Assembly (NCBI RefSeq): GCF_018873765.1
Contig: NC_057918.1
Coordinates: 67,436,871 to 67,500,870 of the forward strand
Direction of reading: 5' to 3'
Length of the DNA stretch: 64,000 nt
Origin: Telopea speciosissima
Taxonomy: Eukaryota; Streptophyta; Magnoliopsida; Proteales; Proteaceae
Shown: one piece after another, positions 14,001 through 26,000 of the stretch
How positions within the stretch are numbered: position 1 is the stretch's first letter
How the letters are laid out: each line of letters starts with the position of its first letter
Notes under the pieces: generated by a model
The model's input: only the letters and a program-made list of their open reading frames with translations
Told to the model about the DNA's origin: nothing
The model's database searches: none
Position numbers and translations under genes: made by a program

Positions 14001-17000
14001 ACCTGGATCTTTACGAATGCTATGTCTTTCTTTCATTCGTTGGAGTCAAATGATTCTAAGCCAGGGGAGCTGATGTAGACAGGTTCCTTGGCCAGAAATA
14101 CATCTGCAGGAACCTAAGGGGTCAGACACATGTTTTGAAATAATGGGCCAGACTCATGGGCCATTAGGCCAACCAGCCTTGGCTGGGCCAGCCCATGCAG
14201 CTGGGTGTTACTGATTCACTCAAAACCAGATTGTGGGGGACAGCTATATGTTATTTTGTTTTATTTTCTATTTTGATGTGTTTAAGGTTAGGAAGTTAAA
14301 TTACTTGGTGTAGAAGTCTCAGTATTGCTGTTTTAGAGACTTTCTATTTTCTTAGTAGCAGCAGCAACTGTATGTAATTGAGACCTTAGAGTCTCCTTTT
14401 GCTAATGGCTGTGTGATGCAGTGAGGTGAGAGAACTTATAGTTGAGATACCTAGGAGAGAGAGTGGGGGGGCTTGATCCACCATATCACCTTCCTATCTT
14501 CTTCTCTTTATCTCCCAATTGATACCCAGTTGTTACTCTGTTACTGCTGCTTGTTGAGGCCCAACCGAAGGTGTGTTATTGTTGCTGGGTCCTTATTTGA
14601 TCATTGGAAGAATGTTCTGTTAGAACTTCATTAGTTTCTGATTGGAGGACCCTAAAACAGTCCCTCTGGCTCAGTTATTTCAAGGGGCTTTGCTAAGATT
14701 TTCAACCCCTTCGATCTACATAGCTGACCATCAGCTGTTGCTGATATTTGGAGGACAAAATCAACACTCAAAACCTTCCCTTCGGTAGTGATTTAGTGCT
14801 GATCCAATGGTTGGGTTTGTCTATTCTCATTAGTGATACTGTGATTTCTCAGCATCTGTCCATTAATTTGGCTCGAGATTCTTTGGAACTATTCAGTCCT
14901 TTTGAGACCCATACTCGATGGGAATTTGATGGCCATCCAAGTTCGTTTGTTGCCTTGATAGGTGGTTACCCTAATTCTCCATCTGTGATAGGCCGGTTCT
15001 TGTCTGAGGTTTTGTTTTATCAACCTTGTTAGGTTTCCAAGGAGTTTACCTAATCTGATATTTAATTATTGCTGGTGTTTTCTGTCAACCCAATATTTGG
15101 TACTTGCTGTAATCTGGTTTATATTGTTATAGAGTGGTCCTACTGTGAGATTAGTATCTAGTTGGCTATGCAAACTAGTCTTACACTACCCTCTAATCAA
15201 TTTTCACCACCTCATTGTCTTTCCTAGTGTAAGTAAAGTTACACACTATGTACTCTGTTTTCGTTCTATGTATCTTAAAACCTTTTGATTCGAAGCAAGA
15301 TTTAAAGTATCAATATCGTGTATTGTAGACGCAAGATACGTGAAAGATACACTGGGAAATGATCAAAACACTTATGGAAATGCATAGGATGCAGGCAAAA
15401 TACAGTTTTGAAGCGTAAAGCACGATAAATAAGTAATATATAAAATATATCATGTATAAAAGGCAGCAAAGTACGACAAGACTAGTGCATTCAATTGATT
15501 ATGTATAAAGGATGACGTTTCTTACATGTACTAATACAAAAAAGATGTCATTTTCAGTTTGGGTAAGATTTAGTGATGCAGGAGCTGTTCCATGGGCCAG
15601 GCCAAACCCATTGGGGGACCCATATGAAGACGAACTGGGTCCAATTAAGTTTTGGGTTTAGTAGGGTATTTTTGTTTTATTACTTGGGTTTATCTGAAAC
15701 TGAGTCGATTAGGAGTTTGAGTTATTAATATTTTCCTTTTATTGGTATTGAATTATTGATAGAGTTTTAGATAGGATTTTATTTCAGTTATCAGTCTTAG
15801 TTAGGAGTCTTTTTTGTTTCTTTAAATACAAGGTTGTAACCGGCAGTTTCAGATTTGAATGAATGAATGTTTTGAGTGGTTTTGTTACTGGATTGGTACA
15901 AAGAAGGTCGTGTGACCATATCCCCTTCTCATTATTTTCTCTCCCTCTTTATTTCAGTTCTCTTCTTTAACGCTCCTTCATTATTTTAACCGATTGCTGC
16001 CATTAAGAGCATCTCTGTTTTCCTGGTGGCGAGTATCTTACCAAAGTTTACTTTACTGATTGAAATTTGGAACAGGGTTGCTGTTACTGAGATTTAGCAG
16101 GTCTGCGTTGCGATTTGACCCTATAATCTCAGTTTCTAAGGGCATACCTGCTGTGAACACCGAACCCGAATCAGATCTGGATTTATACTCACCGATAGGT
16201 TCAGTAGCAGGCCTAGAATCTCCTTCCTTCATGAGCCGTCAGGTCTATTGGTAACTGATTCATGGAGGGCAATGTGTTGCGGAACAAACCCTGAAGTCTT
16301 TCGTCGATTGAAGCTCTCTAGAGGGAGATCTATCTTCCTCAAGAAGATAGGTTTTCGTCTGGTTTCTGGTTTCGTTTGTGGCCAAAGGTTGAAGAAGACT
16401 CCCTCAACCAACGATTCTTCCTTCTTTACTTTTATTACCCCACTTTCCAATTTTACCCTCCCATAATTTCATTAACCCCTTCTATTTTTTAATTAGTTTT
16501 TTCTTCCAAGTTACTCCTAAGTCCTAACTCTATAAATCAAATACCATTTGTGTCCTCCCTTTGTTTCTACCCAATAGTTATGTTTAATTACGATACTGTC
16601 ATCCTATTATAAACTTCTGTTTATTTTCGATTCTGCCATTGGTTCTCTAAACTTCCACATATTTACTGAATTGCCATCATTCCTTACTATTTGGCTATTG
16701 CATGTTTTAGTGGGCCCACAAGCGATCCGATCTGGTCTTTTGAACCCCGGATCTGCATTATTTAGGGTTTAGATGCACACATTATTGGAAAAAAAAATAG
16801 TTTAATGCAATAATTCAGGTTGTGTGAAAATCAATATTTGAGTAAAAAAATTCAAAGTATTGATAGATAAATGTTCTTGCAAAAATTTGGTTATGGTCCT
16901 TGATTGCGGGCTATTTAATCCCCAAATAATGATGAAAGCAACACTACTAGAGTCGCTTGTCTGTAGAAGCAAGAATCAAGTTGAAGATTAGAATGGCTTG

Positions 17001-20000
17001 TAGGAATTCTCGGTAAGTGTTTTGCAGCCACTGATCGTGTTATGTAGTTTATAGGAGATGTATCAGGTATTTAGGTGTACGATACTTATCGGTGAATACA
17101 ATAGGGTACTTAAAACCTAGATTCCAAGGTTGATCTTCATAACTCCAACTTGGTGTTAATCTCTGCTTTTGTCTCATACACCAAAACATTATCATCAACA
17201 AAAAACATACACCATGGAACCTGATCTTGAATGTCTTTGGTTAAATCATCTATAATAAGAACTTGAAGCTGATCCTTGGTGCAACTGAATCGTAATTGAG
17301 AATTCACTACCTTGACCCCCCACAGTTCTTACACTAGTAGTCACCACATGGTCGACACCATTATACATATCTGTAACTATGTCCACATATTTACTTGAAA
17401 CACTAGTACCTGCCAGATTAACTCTCTACGGATTCTATCATAATCTTTTTCTAGGTCAATAAAGACCATACGGAGATCCATCTTGCAATCTCTAAATCTT
17501 TTCGTGAGTCTCCTAAGCAAGTAAATAGCTTCTGTCATGTATCTTCCTAACATAAAGCCAAACTGTTTCTCCATAGTAGTAGTTTATTTGTCTCAGGTGA
17601 GTTTCAATAACTTTCTCCTATAATGTCATAGTATGGCTCATTAGTTCTATGCCTCAATAGTTGGACCAACTCTGAGTGTCACCTTTATTTTTAAAATCGA
17701 AACCACAATGCTTCTCCTCCATGCATTTGGCATTTTTCTTGTGCTCATAATTTTATTAAATAGCCTAGTTAGCAAAGATAAACAGCAGATTTTAATGTAA
17801 GGCTAGATAGGAACTGTCCAATCCTAGTCAGAATCACAAAGAAGTGAACACCAATATAGGTACTAGTTTCAGATTTGAAACGATGATGCAATATTGAAGT
17901 CAGGGCTGAAACAGTAGAATAAATAGGTTTCCTAACCCTCAACAATAGCCCACAATATGGCCTTATATTCCAAACGCAATGGGTCAACAGCCAGCCAGCA
18001 GTCTAATCAGCACTGCCGCAGGTCAGCCAATGAAAGAGGACCAAATTAGGATCGAAGGTAGCTCTTATGGTGTAAGGATAACCCTCAAAATCTGGGATGA
18101 TTCCAACCGGCAGTTGTTGAGATATGGCTCCTTCAGTTGCAGCAGCAGGGTCTCCTTAGTTGCAGAGAAAACCTGGTTTGAACCAGGCAGTAGGAAATCA
18201 GAAACTAACCCAGCTGCAAGGTCTGATTGGTGCCACAGATCAGTGATCAAACTCCAGTAGGTGGGCAGCTATGTGGTGATCTCTAGAAGAGACTAAAAGC
18301 TTAATGCAAACCCGGGTTCTATAAATTGGGATTCAGATGTGACAGGATTGTAATTTAATGGAATCAAACTATATAAAGAGAAAACAAGTGAATGGGGTAT
18401 ACTTGGAATGGGACACAAATTAAGAAGTAATAGTGAAACCAAGGAAGGGTATAATTGGAAAAACAAGATCAAGGGTTTTTAAAACCAAAAAAAAAAAACA
18501 ATCGGTCATCTCCTACTTTTGAGTGACAGTGGTAGCAGCCAGCGGAAGGGGAGAAATTTGCGATGAGAAGAATTCACACACGCCCATAGTTATCAAGGCG
18601 GGAAGGCGACCATGGCGTTTTAGTGGGTCAAAATTCAAGGCGACAGCGCCATGGCGGCAAGGCGTCCAAGGCGACCAAGCCTAAATAAGCCAATATTCTG
18701 GAAACTGAGCTGCAATGCACCACTCTACAAGATCAGTGTTAATCCAGCTAGACAGCCTTCGATTCATTAAACAAAGATCCCTGAAATTATTTCTGGCGGT
18801 AGAACAGAATCAGGTCTGAACCATGGCGTCCAAGGCGACCAAGCCCAAACAATCCAATATTCTGGAAACTGAGCTGGACTCCTTTGAATAATGATTGCTC
18901 AAATCCTAATTCAGCTTCTCTGAAACATCTAATAGAACACAACCACTTGAAGTATGAAGCAGCCTTGATCAATCATTATTCACAGGAGTCCCTTTCCTTA
19001 ATGGACCAAAATGAAGGGTCGTCTCTATATATGTTTCGAGCTTGTTTCTATACTGCTGTGGTTCTGCCACTGCTTCTGTGTATGTGTTGCTGATTGCCAT
19101 TTCATCAGCTCTGGTTTTTAGTTAGACAAGCTCCCATGCCCTGCGTACATTGGATGGTGGAAATGATCAAACATAGACCATTCTGCAGGTAACATTCCCT
19201 ATCCCTTCCTGTTGGTTCTGCAAAGGAAGAAGAAAACCATAAAGAGAGAGAATCTATTCTCTAAAGTGGACTACCAAACCGATTTTTTGTTTTTGTAATT
19301 ATTTTCAATTTATGCAATCAAACAATTTCAATTTCAGGATCCAAAACCTTTTTATTAACATATTTCAAGAAATCAATGGAAAATTGAATAGAAATTATAC
19401 CAAAGAGGGCCTAAGTAAATTAAATTATAAGAAACATTCAGATGGTCCTAAAACCATTGTCTCAACTACTTCACCATTAGATCCTGATTTCTGACATGCT
19501 AGTTCAGGATCCACTGGGTAACAGATGGGTTGCATCATAGCTTTATTCGTAGGTGGAATTCTCAGTCTTTGATGGAGTGATAGCTGTTGGATCAATCCTC
19601 TGCTGGTGGTGGTTGGGCTATGAAATGATTATGTGCTTACCTAAAGGCTGTCTCTGTTTATTGCAATTCTCATATTAATTGTGATCTGTTAATTAATTCT
19701 TACTGGTCATGGTTGATATTGAAGGCTCAAAATTTGAGATTGGAGTCAGCATATTACCAACATGCTTGTAATTGGGGTGAACTTTTCAGTTATTATCAGA
19801 GAACCAGTCAAAAGCCACATTGGTTTTAATCCTTTTGCTGTTTTATATAGTCGCTATATTATTTTTCTCTGCTCTTGAAAGCTAGATAGGAGTAAAACAT
19901 TAGAAGAAACAATAGGACTGACACTTTTATTTTCTCTTGGTAGTTCTCCATCCAAAATAGTTACAATTGAAACTATATTGTGATTTTTGAGTGTTTTTCT

Positions 20001-23000
20001 GAGACTTTTTTTTTTTGCTTTTAAAATCATTATTCTAAACCTGCCCCTTCATAGTTATGTAGATGAATGCTAATTGCCTTGTTCTGGTAATAGGAAAGTC
20101 TTCAGCGGTTTCCTCTAGATAGCTCTTACATGCCCGAGGTTATGAAACGATTATCCTTTGCACGTCAAATAGACAAGATTTTGCGGAAGGATTCACAGGT
20201 AAACAGACCTTTTCTTTACTGCAGATTTTGTGGAGGTCCAATTGTAGGGGTAGAAGAGACTTCTTGGTTATTCTGTTATTGTATTGGTACCTCACTCGGT
20301 CAGTTGCCTTTGCCTTTTGTCTTATTCCATATTTGTAGTTTAGACTTTATATTGCACATGTCTCTACAATTTTTTTATCCAGGGGGGGGGGAGGTCGTTT
20401 GCTCAACTATTATGACTATGTCAGAACAAGGATCAAATCCTTATAGATTCTGTAAATATATGAATTTCCAACAGTGGGTTCAGGCCCGTCTCCAGATTCA
20501 ACTTGGTCTGAACTTGAGTATCATATCTGAACCAGGATACTACCCAATTTCCAAAGCAGGCATTCTTTTTAGGACCACAGTGTGTTAAACTTGCCATGAG
20601 CAGCTGGATCTGACTATTTCCAGTTTGTCTTATTGTCACCTTTGTAGTCCAACATGACTAGGTGTCATGTAGCTTTCTTCACTATATTGGAATATCTCTT
20701 TTTCCCATTTCATTTTTTTTGGGGGCTGGGGGGGGGGGGGGGGGGTTGCGTTTGGTGGTGGAGGGAGCTGATAAATAAAATTTCAATCAAAGGATGGCTT
20801 TGTGGAGCAAAGAGAGTACACTAGGTAGATTTATCAGTATAAGCTTCATATATTCTGGTAGTTGCCTGTTCCACATCATTTTATGCCACATGATCTTAAT
20901 TGTGAACATTGGATTAAAGACAAATTAAGCCTGTAGCCCAGCTGTTTATGTATATTACTGCTACAATTTGGTCACTGAAGGGGCCTTGAATTGAGTATTT
21001 CCATTTTATACCGAGTCATCAATAGTTCCACTCAACTTCCATGACTATACCCGTAAAAAACAGTGGAACATTTTGTCACTTCCTGTTTTATGTCATTGTA
21101 TCCTACTTCATCAATCTCTAAATAATGGAAATTGGATTAGATATGTTTTATGCTTATAGTCCAACTGTTTGTATATTGCACTGCTTTGATGTGGTCGGGG
21201 GGTGAGCCTGGACGCGGTTAAGTTGCGCTATTGCAACCATCAGGTTGCTGGTTCAAAACATGGAAACAGCCTCCCTGCGAAGCGGGGGTAAGTCTGCGTA
21301 CATTTGCCCCTCCCAAACCCTGGAGTTGCGGGAGCCTCGTGCACTGGGACGCGCTTTTTTCCCCATGTGGTCAGTGGCTTGAGCCCTTGTGCCAACAAAA
21401 ATAAATATAAAGAAGGATGCTACTGTCATAATTTTCTAATGTTTTCAGCAAAAGCAAAATGTGGGCTTCCTAGGTAACCTTTTAGAAGTCAAATGTTTTG
21501 GAATAATCTTTTCACCGTGATTTAAATTGCAGAAACTGTAACTTGTAAATTTCTTTTGGGTAACTGTGGACAAATGTCAAAGGAGGAATAGAAACTTTCA
21601 AAGGTGTTCTCTGGGCTAAGAGCAGTGCTAGATACTATGATTACATCTATACAGGGTCCATGTGTGAAAGGGACCAAGCCACCAAGGGAGGCTTGATCTC
21701 AATAGTTTTCTGATTATGAAGTGGGACCTAGGAGTGGTGTACAAAGGGGATATGTTAAAGCTCTTATTCTCTTCTGCGACATGTAGTGTAAAAGGATCTT
21801 CTAATCCTTACTATTCCTTGGACATGTCTGTTCTTATTTATGGTACTTCTGAAGGTTAGTTTGGTTCTTCTAGAAGATGCGGCGAGGGGACCCTCCATCT
21901 CCATTCTTGTTTATAGGACTGCTTACGAGTATTATTCTTCACCAGAAGTTGTCTTGCCCTTGATTTGTGTAAAAATGCTAGGTGCTGATAATGTTATTGA
22001 GTGTACTGCTGTGTAGTTCACAATCGAACTGAAAATCTTTCTGATGGTATATTTACTTTGTTAGTCAACTACTTTAAATTTGATTAATGTGTAGGAATGC
22101 TTCATTTACTTTCCAGGATAAAGCAAATAAAAGTTGGGTGGAACGAAGTGCTGAATCAGTTGAGTTGATTCTAGAGGACCATAATAGTGAGGAAGAAAGA
22201 GTCAACAACCATAAGCAAACGAAAGTCAAATCTATTCATCTGCAGAAGTTGCAGCAGGTTTGCCTGAAATCTGGAACTTATCTAAAAGGATTTCTAGTAT
22301 TATCAATAACTTTTTGGTTTCAAATTGCAGGAGCTGAAAGAGCTGCTTTCATGCCCTTTACAGCCAAAAACATTTTCTCGACGCTTTCTGGCTGGGGTAA
22401 TATTTATATCTTTGTGTTTTTTTATGTTGATAACCCTTCTTGCTCTCAACTGCTTTTCTTGGGCGTTTACCATCTATATCATTGTTTTGAAAGTATAGTG
22501 GATATCCAGTAATTCATGGTTCAATGGGTCCAAACTATGATGCCATAAATAAATATATTAATGGAGTATGTAACTACTATGATAATAAATTATAAATATG
22601 ACATTTTAACAACTTGAAATTGTTATTACATTATATTTCATAAATCCTTCTATCGGCAACAGTTCACCGATCCAGTTTGGTTGGTTTTAAAGCACACTGT
22701 AGTTTGAAGTCAGTATTCTACTGCTGCTTCGTTTTTGAATGATGAAAGGGCTCTAATAGCTTTTTAGTTTCGTGATAGTTCCAGTATGCGAAGATACAAG
22801 ACAAATTATAAGCTTTGAAGTATTTATGTTTAATCTTCTCAGTTTTTTAGCTTCTCCAACATACAACTATATTATAACTAGATCGTGATTGCTCTAAAGC
22901 TTCCGAAGTTGCAATTTGGTGAATGAAGCTACTATCACTCAGTAATGATTGTTTATGCCATATGTTGGTCATACATAAATTGTTTTTGCATTTCTGCCTC

Positions 23001-26000
23001 TCTTTTTTTTCTTGGCAAATGGTCACATGACTCGACAACGTCGAGTTAGAACGTGTTTTCTTGGATGTGTCTTTATAAAGCTTCTACCCCTAATTAAAAT
23101 TTTGGTTGGGTCATCACACTTATTTTGATTTGGAGAAGATAATGAATGCCTTAACTATTCCTTGGATGTTTTTCTTTATTTATTTTTGTCTTTAGTTCTT
23201 GTACACAATAAAAGTGTTTTAACTTGGGATCAATTTTATATTCCAACTTGCAACTTAATAAGACAATCCAAGCAGTGATCTCAAAGCCAGCTCATATGAA
23301 AGGTTTTTCTCTCAACCAGGTACGAGAACTCATCAGCATCCCCCTTTGAATTAGAGAGTCTGCTGATGGTAAGTCATGATTCAATAGTGGTAGGTCATAA
23401 AATTAAATCATATATTCCTACAATTATGATTCATGAAGCTAAATATTATGTCAAGAGTCTTGTATACAAAGAAGAAAGATCAGAGTTGGAAGCCTTGGGA
23501 ATTTGGTGGAGGGCTGGTTAGGAGAAAGAAAGGAAGGTGGGAAAAATCAGAGTTGCAGGGAGAGAGAGGAGAAATCGCATAAGAAGAGGGGGGGGGGGGA
23601 GAAGAGTGCACACACACAACCACTCTGGCTTCAAACCATAACTCAACTATTCCATTCTATTCAATCTGAGTTCTAATTGCACGATTACATGGTATAAATT
23701 AAAGGGACCAAAGCACTCCTAACTCTAAAACTAAAATAGAACTTGACTCTATCTTGGACTTTAGAAATAAAATCCTAACTCTAACTCTATCATGACTCAG
23801 CTATAAAAAAGAAATTATGAAATAAATTAAACTCCTAATGGACCCACCTACAAAATAGACCATAAAGTAAAATATCCTACTGCACTAAACTCAAACTGGA
23901 CCTGGTTCATCTTCGTCTGGATACCCAATTGGGTTTGGGTCGGTCCAAGGTAGTGTATCTTTATCAATTCCCCCGGTGTTGAGAAAAACTTGATTGCGAA
24001 TTTTGTAGAACAGAAGAATTAAAAGTTCACAAGCAGGGGCTATAGGTTCCATGTCTGCAACTGGAAGAAAATCCAAAATATGAAGCTTTGGGGGTGCATC
24101 CATGGCTGGAAAATCATGGGGAAGTACGAACTCATGACGTGGAATAACTTTCACTGCATTGGAGGCCATTGTAATCTGATCCACAATCTTCTTGTGTCAC
24201 ACCCCACCCGTAGCGAACCCGGGTTATGTGACTGAATGTCCATTGACATTCCCAAAACCACCAGGATCTCGGTTCAGTGGCGTACCTCACAGTTAAAAAT
24301 CATAATGATCAATAAAGAAATCAGAGAATACAGCGGAAGATCAAAATACTATTATAAACATCAATAACAGAGAGTACTAAATGATAACATAAGTATTTAC
24401 TTAACCATACTGTTGATCTAAGCTTTACAATCATTCTTATATATATATAATAGTATGATATACACACATAATATCCAAAAAAAAAAGATTAACTTTTCTG
24501 TTTTTTTTTTTGTTCGCAATTACAGCAGGGAAGAACGAAAATGGAAAGGTGGGGTTGCTGCTGGTGTTGTTTGATCACAACCACAGTGAAATAGGAAGGA
24601 AGGAAAAGAAAAGAATGGGGAGAAGGATCTAAAAGGAGGGAGGAAGGTGAGATTCTTCCTCTCTGATACCAATTTGGTGGAGGGCCGATTAGGAGAAAGA
24701 AAGGAAGCTGGGAAAAATCAGAGTTGCAGGGGGAGAAGGAGAAATCACATAAGAAGAAAAGAAGAGGGGGAGGGGGAGGGGAGGAAGAAGAGTGCACACG
24801 CAAAGCCACATTGGCTTCAAACCATAAGTCAACTATTCCATTCTATTCAATCTGAGTTCTAATTGCACGATTACATGGTATAAATAAAAGGAACCAAAAC
24901 ACTCCTATGCTAACTTTAAAACTAAAATAGAAGTTGACTTTATCTTGGACTTTAGAAATAAAATCCTAACTCTAACTCTACCACGACTCAGCAATAAAAA
25001 GAAATTATGAAATAAATCAAATTCCTAATGGACCCACTTACAAAATAGACCATAAAGTAAAATATCCTACTGAACTAAAACTCAAACTGGACCCGGTTCA
25101 TGTTCGACTGGATACTCATCTGGGTTTGGGTCGGTCCAAGGTAGTGTATCGGCATCAGAATTGAAAGCTTAATGAAGAATAGAGGAGGAGGATCTTCTGG
25201 TAGGCAAATAATTCAAAAGATTTGTATGAACCTGTTTAGGTCACATGCAGTGGCCTAAAGAGGAAACACTTTGCATTTTTTTGATGTCCCATGATATCCC
25301 ATGATATCTAAGTTGTCAAATACAAATTCCTTCCAGATTGTTATTGACAATTGACACCAAATAGTTGATGGTATTAAATTTCAGAAAGTATATGGAATAG
25401 GAGGGCGGGCCTTGGTGCAATGGTAAAGGTTGCTCCATTGTGACCAAGTGGTCACGGGTTCGAGTTTGGAAACAGCCTCTCTGCGAAAGCAGGGGTAAGG
25501 CTGTGTACACTATGATGCTCCTCAGGCCCCGCAGTGGTGGGAGCCTCGTGCACTGGGTACGCCCTTTTAAAGGTTGCTCCATTATGACCAAGTGGTCATG
25601 GGTTTGAGTTTGGAAACAGCCTCTCTGTGAAAGCAGGGGTAAGGCTGTGTACATTATGACGCTCCCCAGACCCCGCAGTGGCGGGAGCCTCGTGCATTGG
25701 GTACGCCCTTTTAAAGGTTGCTCCATTGTGACCAAGTGGTCACGGGTTTGAGTTTGGAAACAGCCTCTCTGCGAAAGCAGGGGTAAGGCTGTGTACATTA
25801 TGACGCTCCTCAGACCCCGCAGTGGCGGGAGCCTCATGCACTGTGTACGCCCTTTTAAAGTACATGGAATAGGGAAGCATGACCCTCCATAGGAGATTTG
25901 GTTCTCCCATAATTCAAATGAGTCACATATAGCCCCTACCAAAATTAGAAATCATGGATAGAGATAATTGTAGGATTGAGGCTCAATTAATGGGGATTTT

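Larger units (their letters stand above)
23504..25157 (-). mobile_element. Complete TRIM-like non-autonomous LTR retrotransposon
   Basis: Two direct repeats, 23504-23966 (463 bp) and 24675-25157 (483 bp), both start TGGTGG and end ATCA on this strand. Between them is a 708-bp interior. Read on the minus strand, TGGTATCAGAG (24671-24661) directly follows the 5' LTR and can pair with initiator-Met tRNA. A purine-rich ACCGGGGGAAT precedes the 3' LTR. GAATT flanks the whole element at 23499-23503 and 25158-25162 as a perfect 5-bp target duplication. The small size and lack of gag-pol fit TRIM elements. The LTRs have diverged visibly, so the insertion is not recent. Confidence 0.9.

Noticed and set aside
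14748-15032. 94-codon plus frame in the helicase intron
   Set aside because: No family resemblance, no helicase phase fit, and it lies among LTR remnants.
24489-24809. 106-codon minus frame beginning [15 protein letters not shown]
   Set aside because: It is a translation of the AGGGGG-rich TRIM LTR and has no protein features.
25316-25942. 208-codon minus-strand frame with three similar 48-residue repeats
   Set aside because: The repeats are the three SINE units read backwards; the frame is open by chance in all three because they have equal length.
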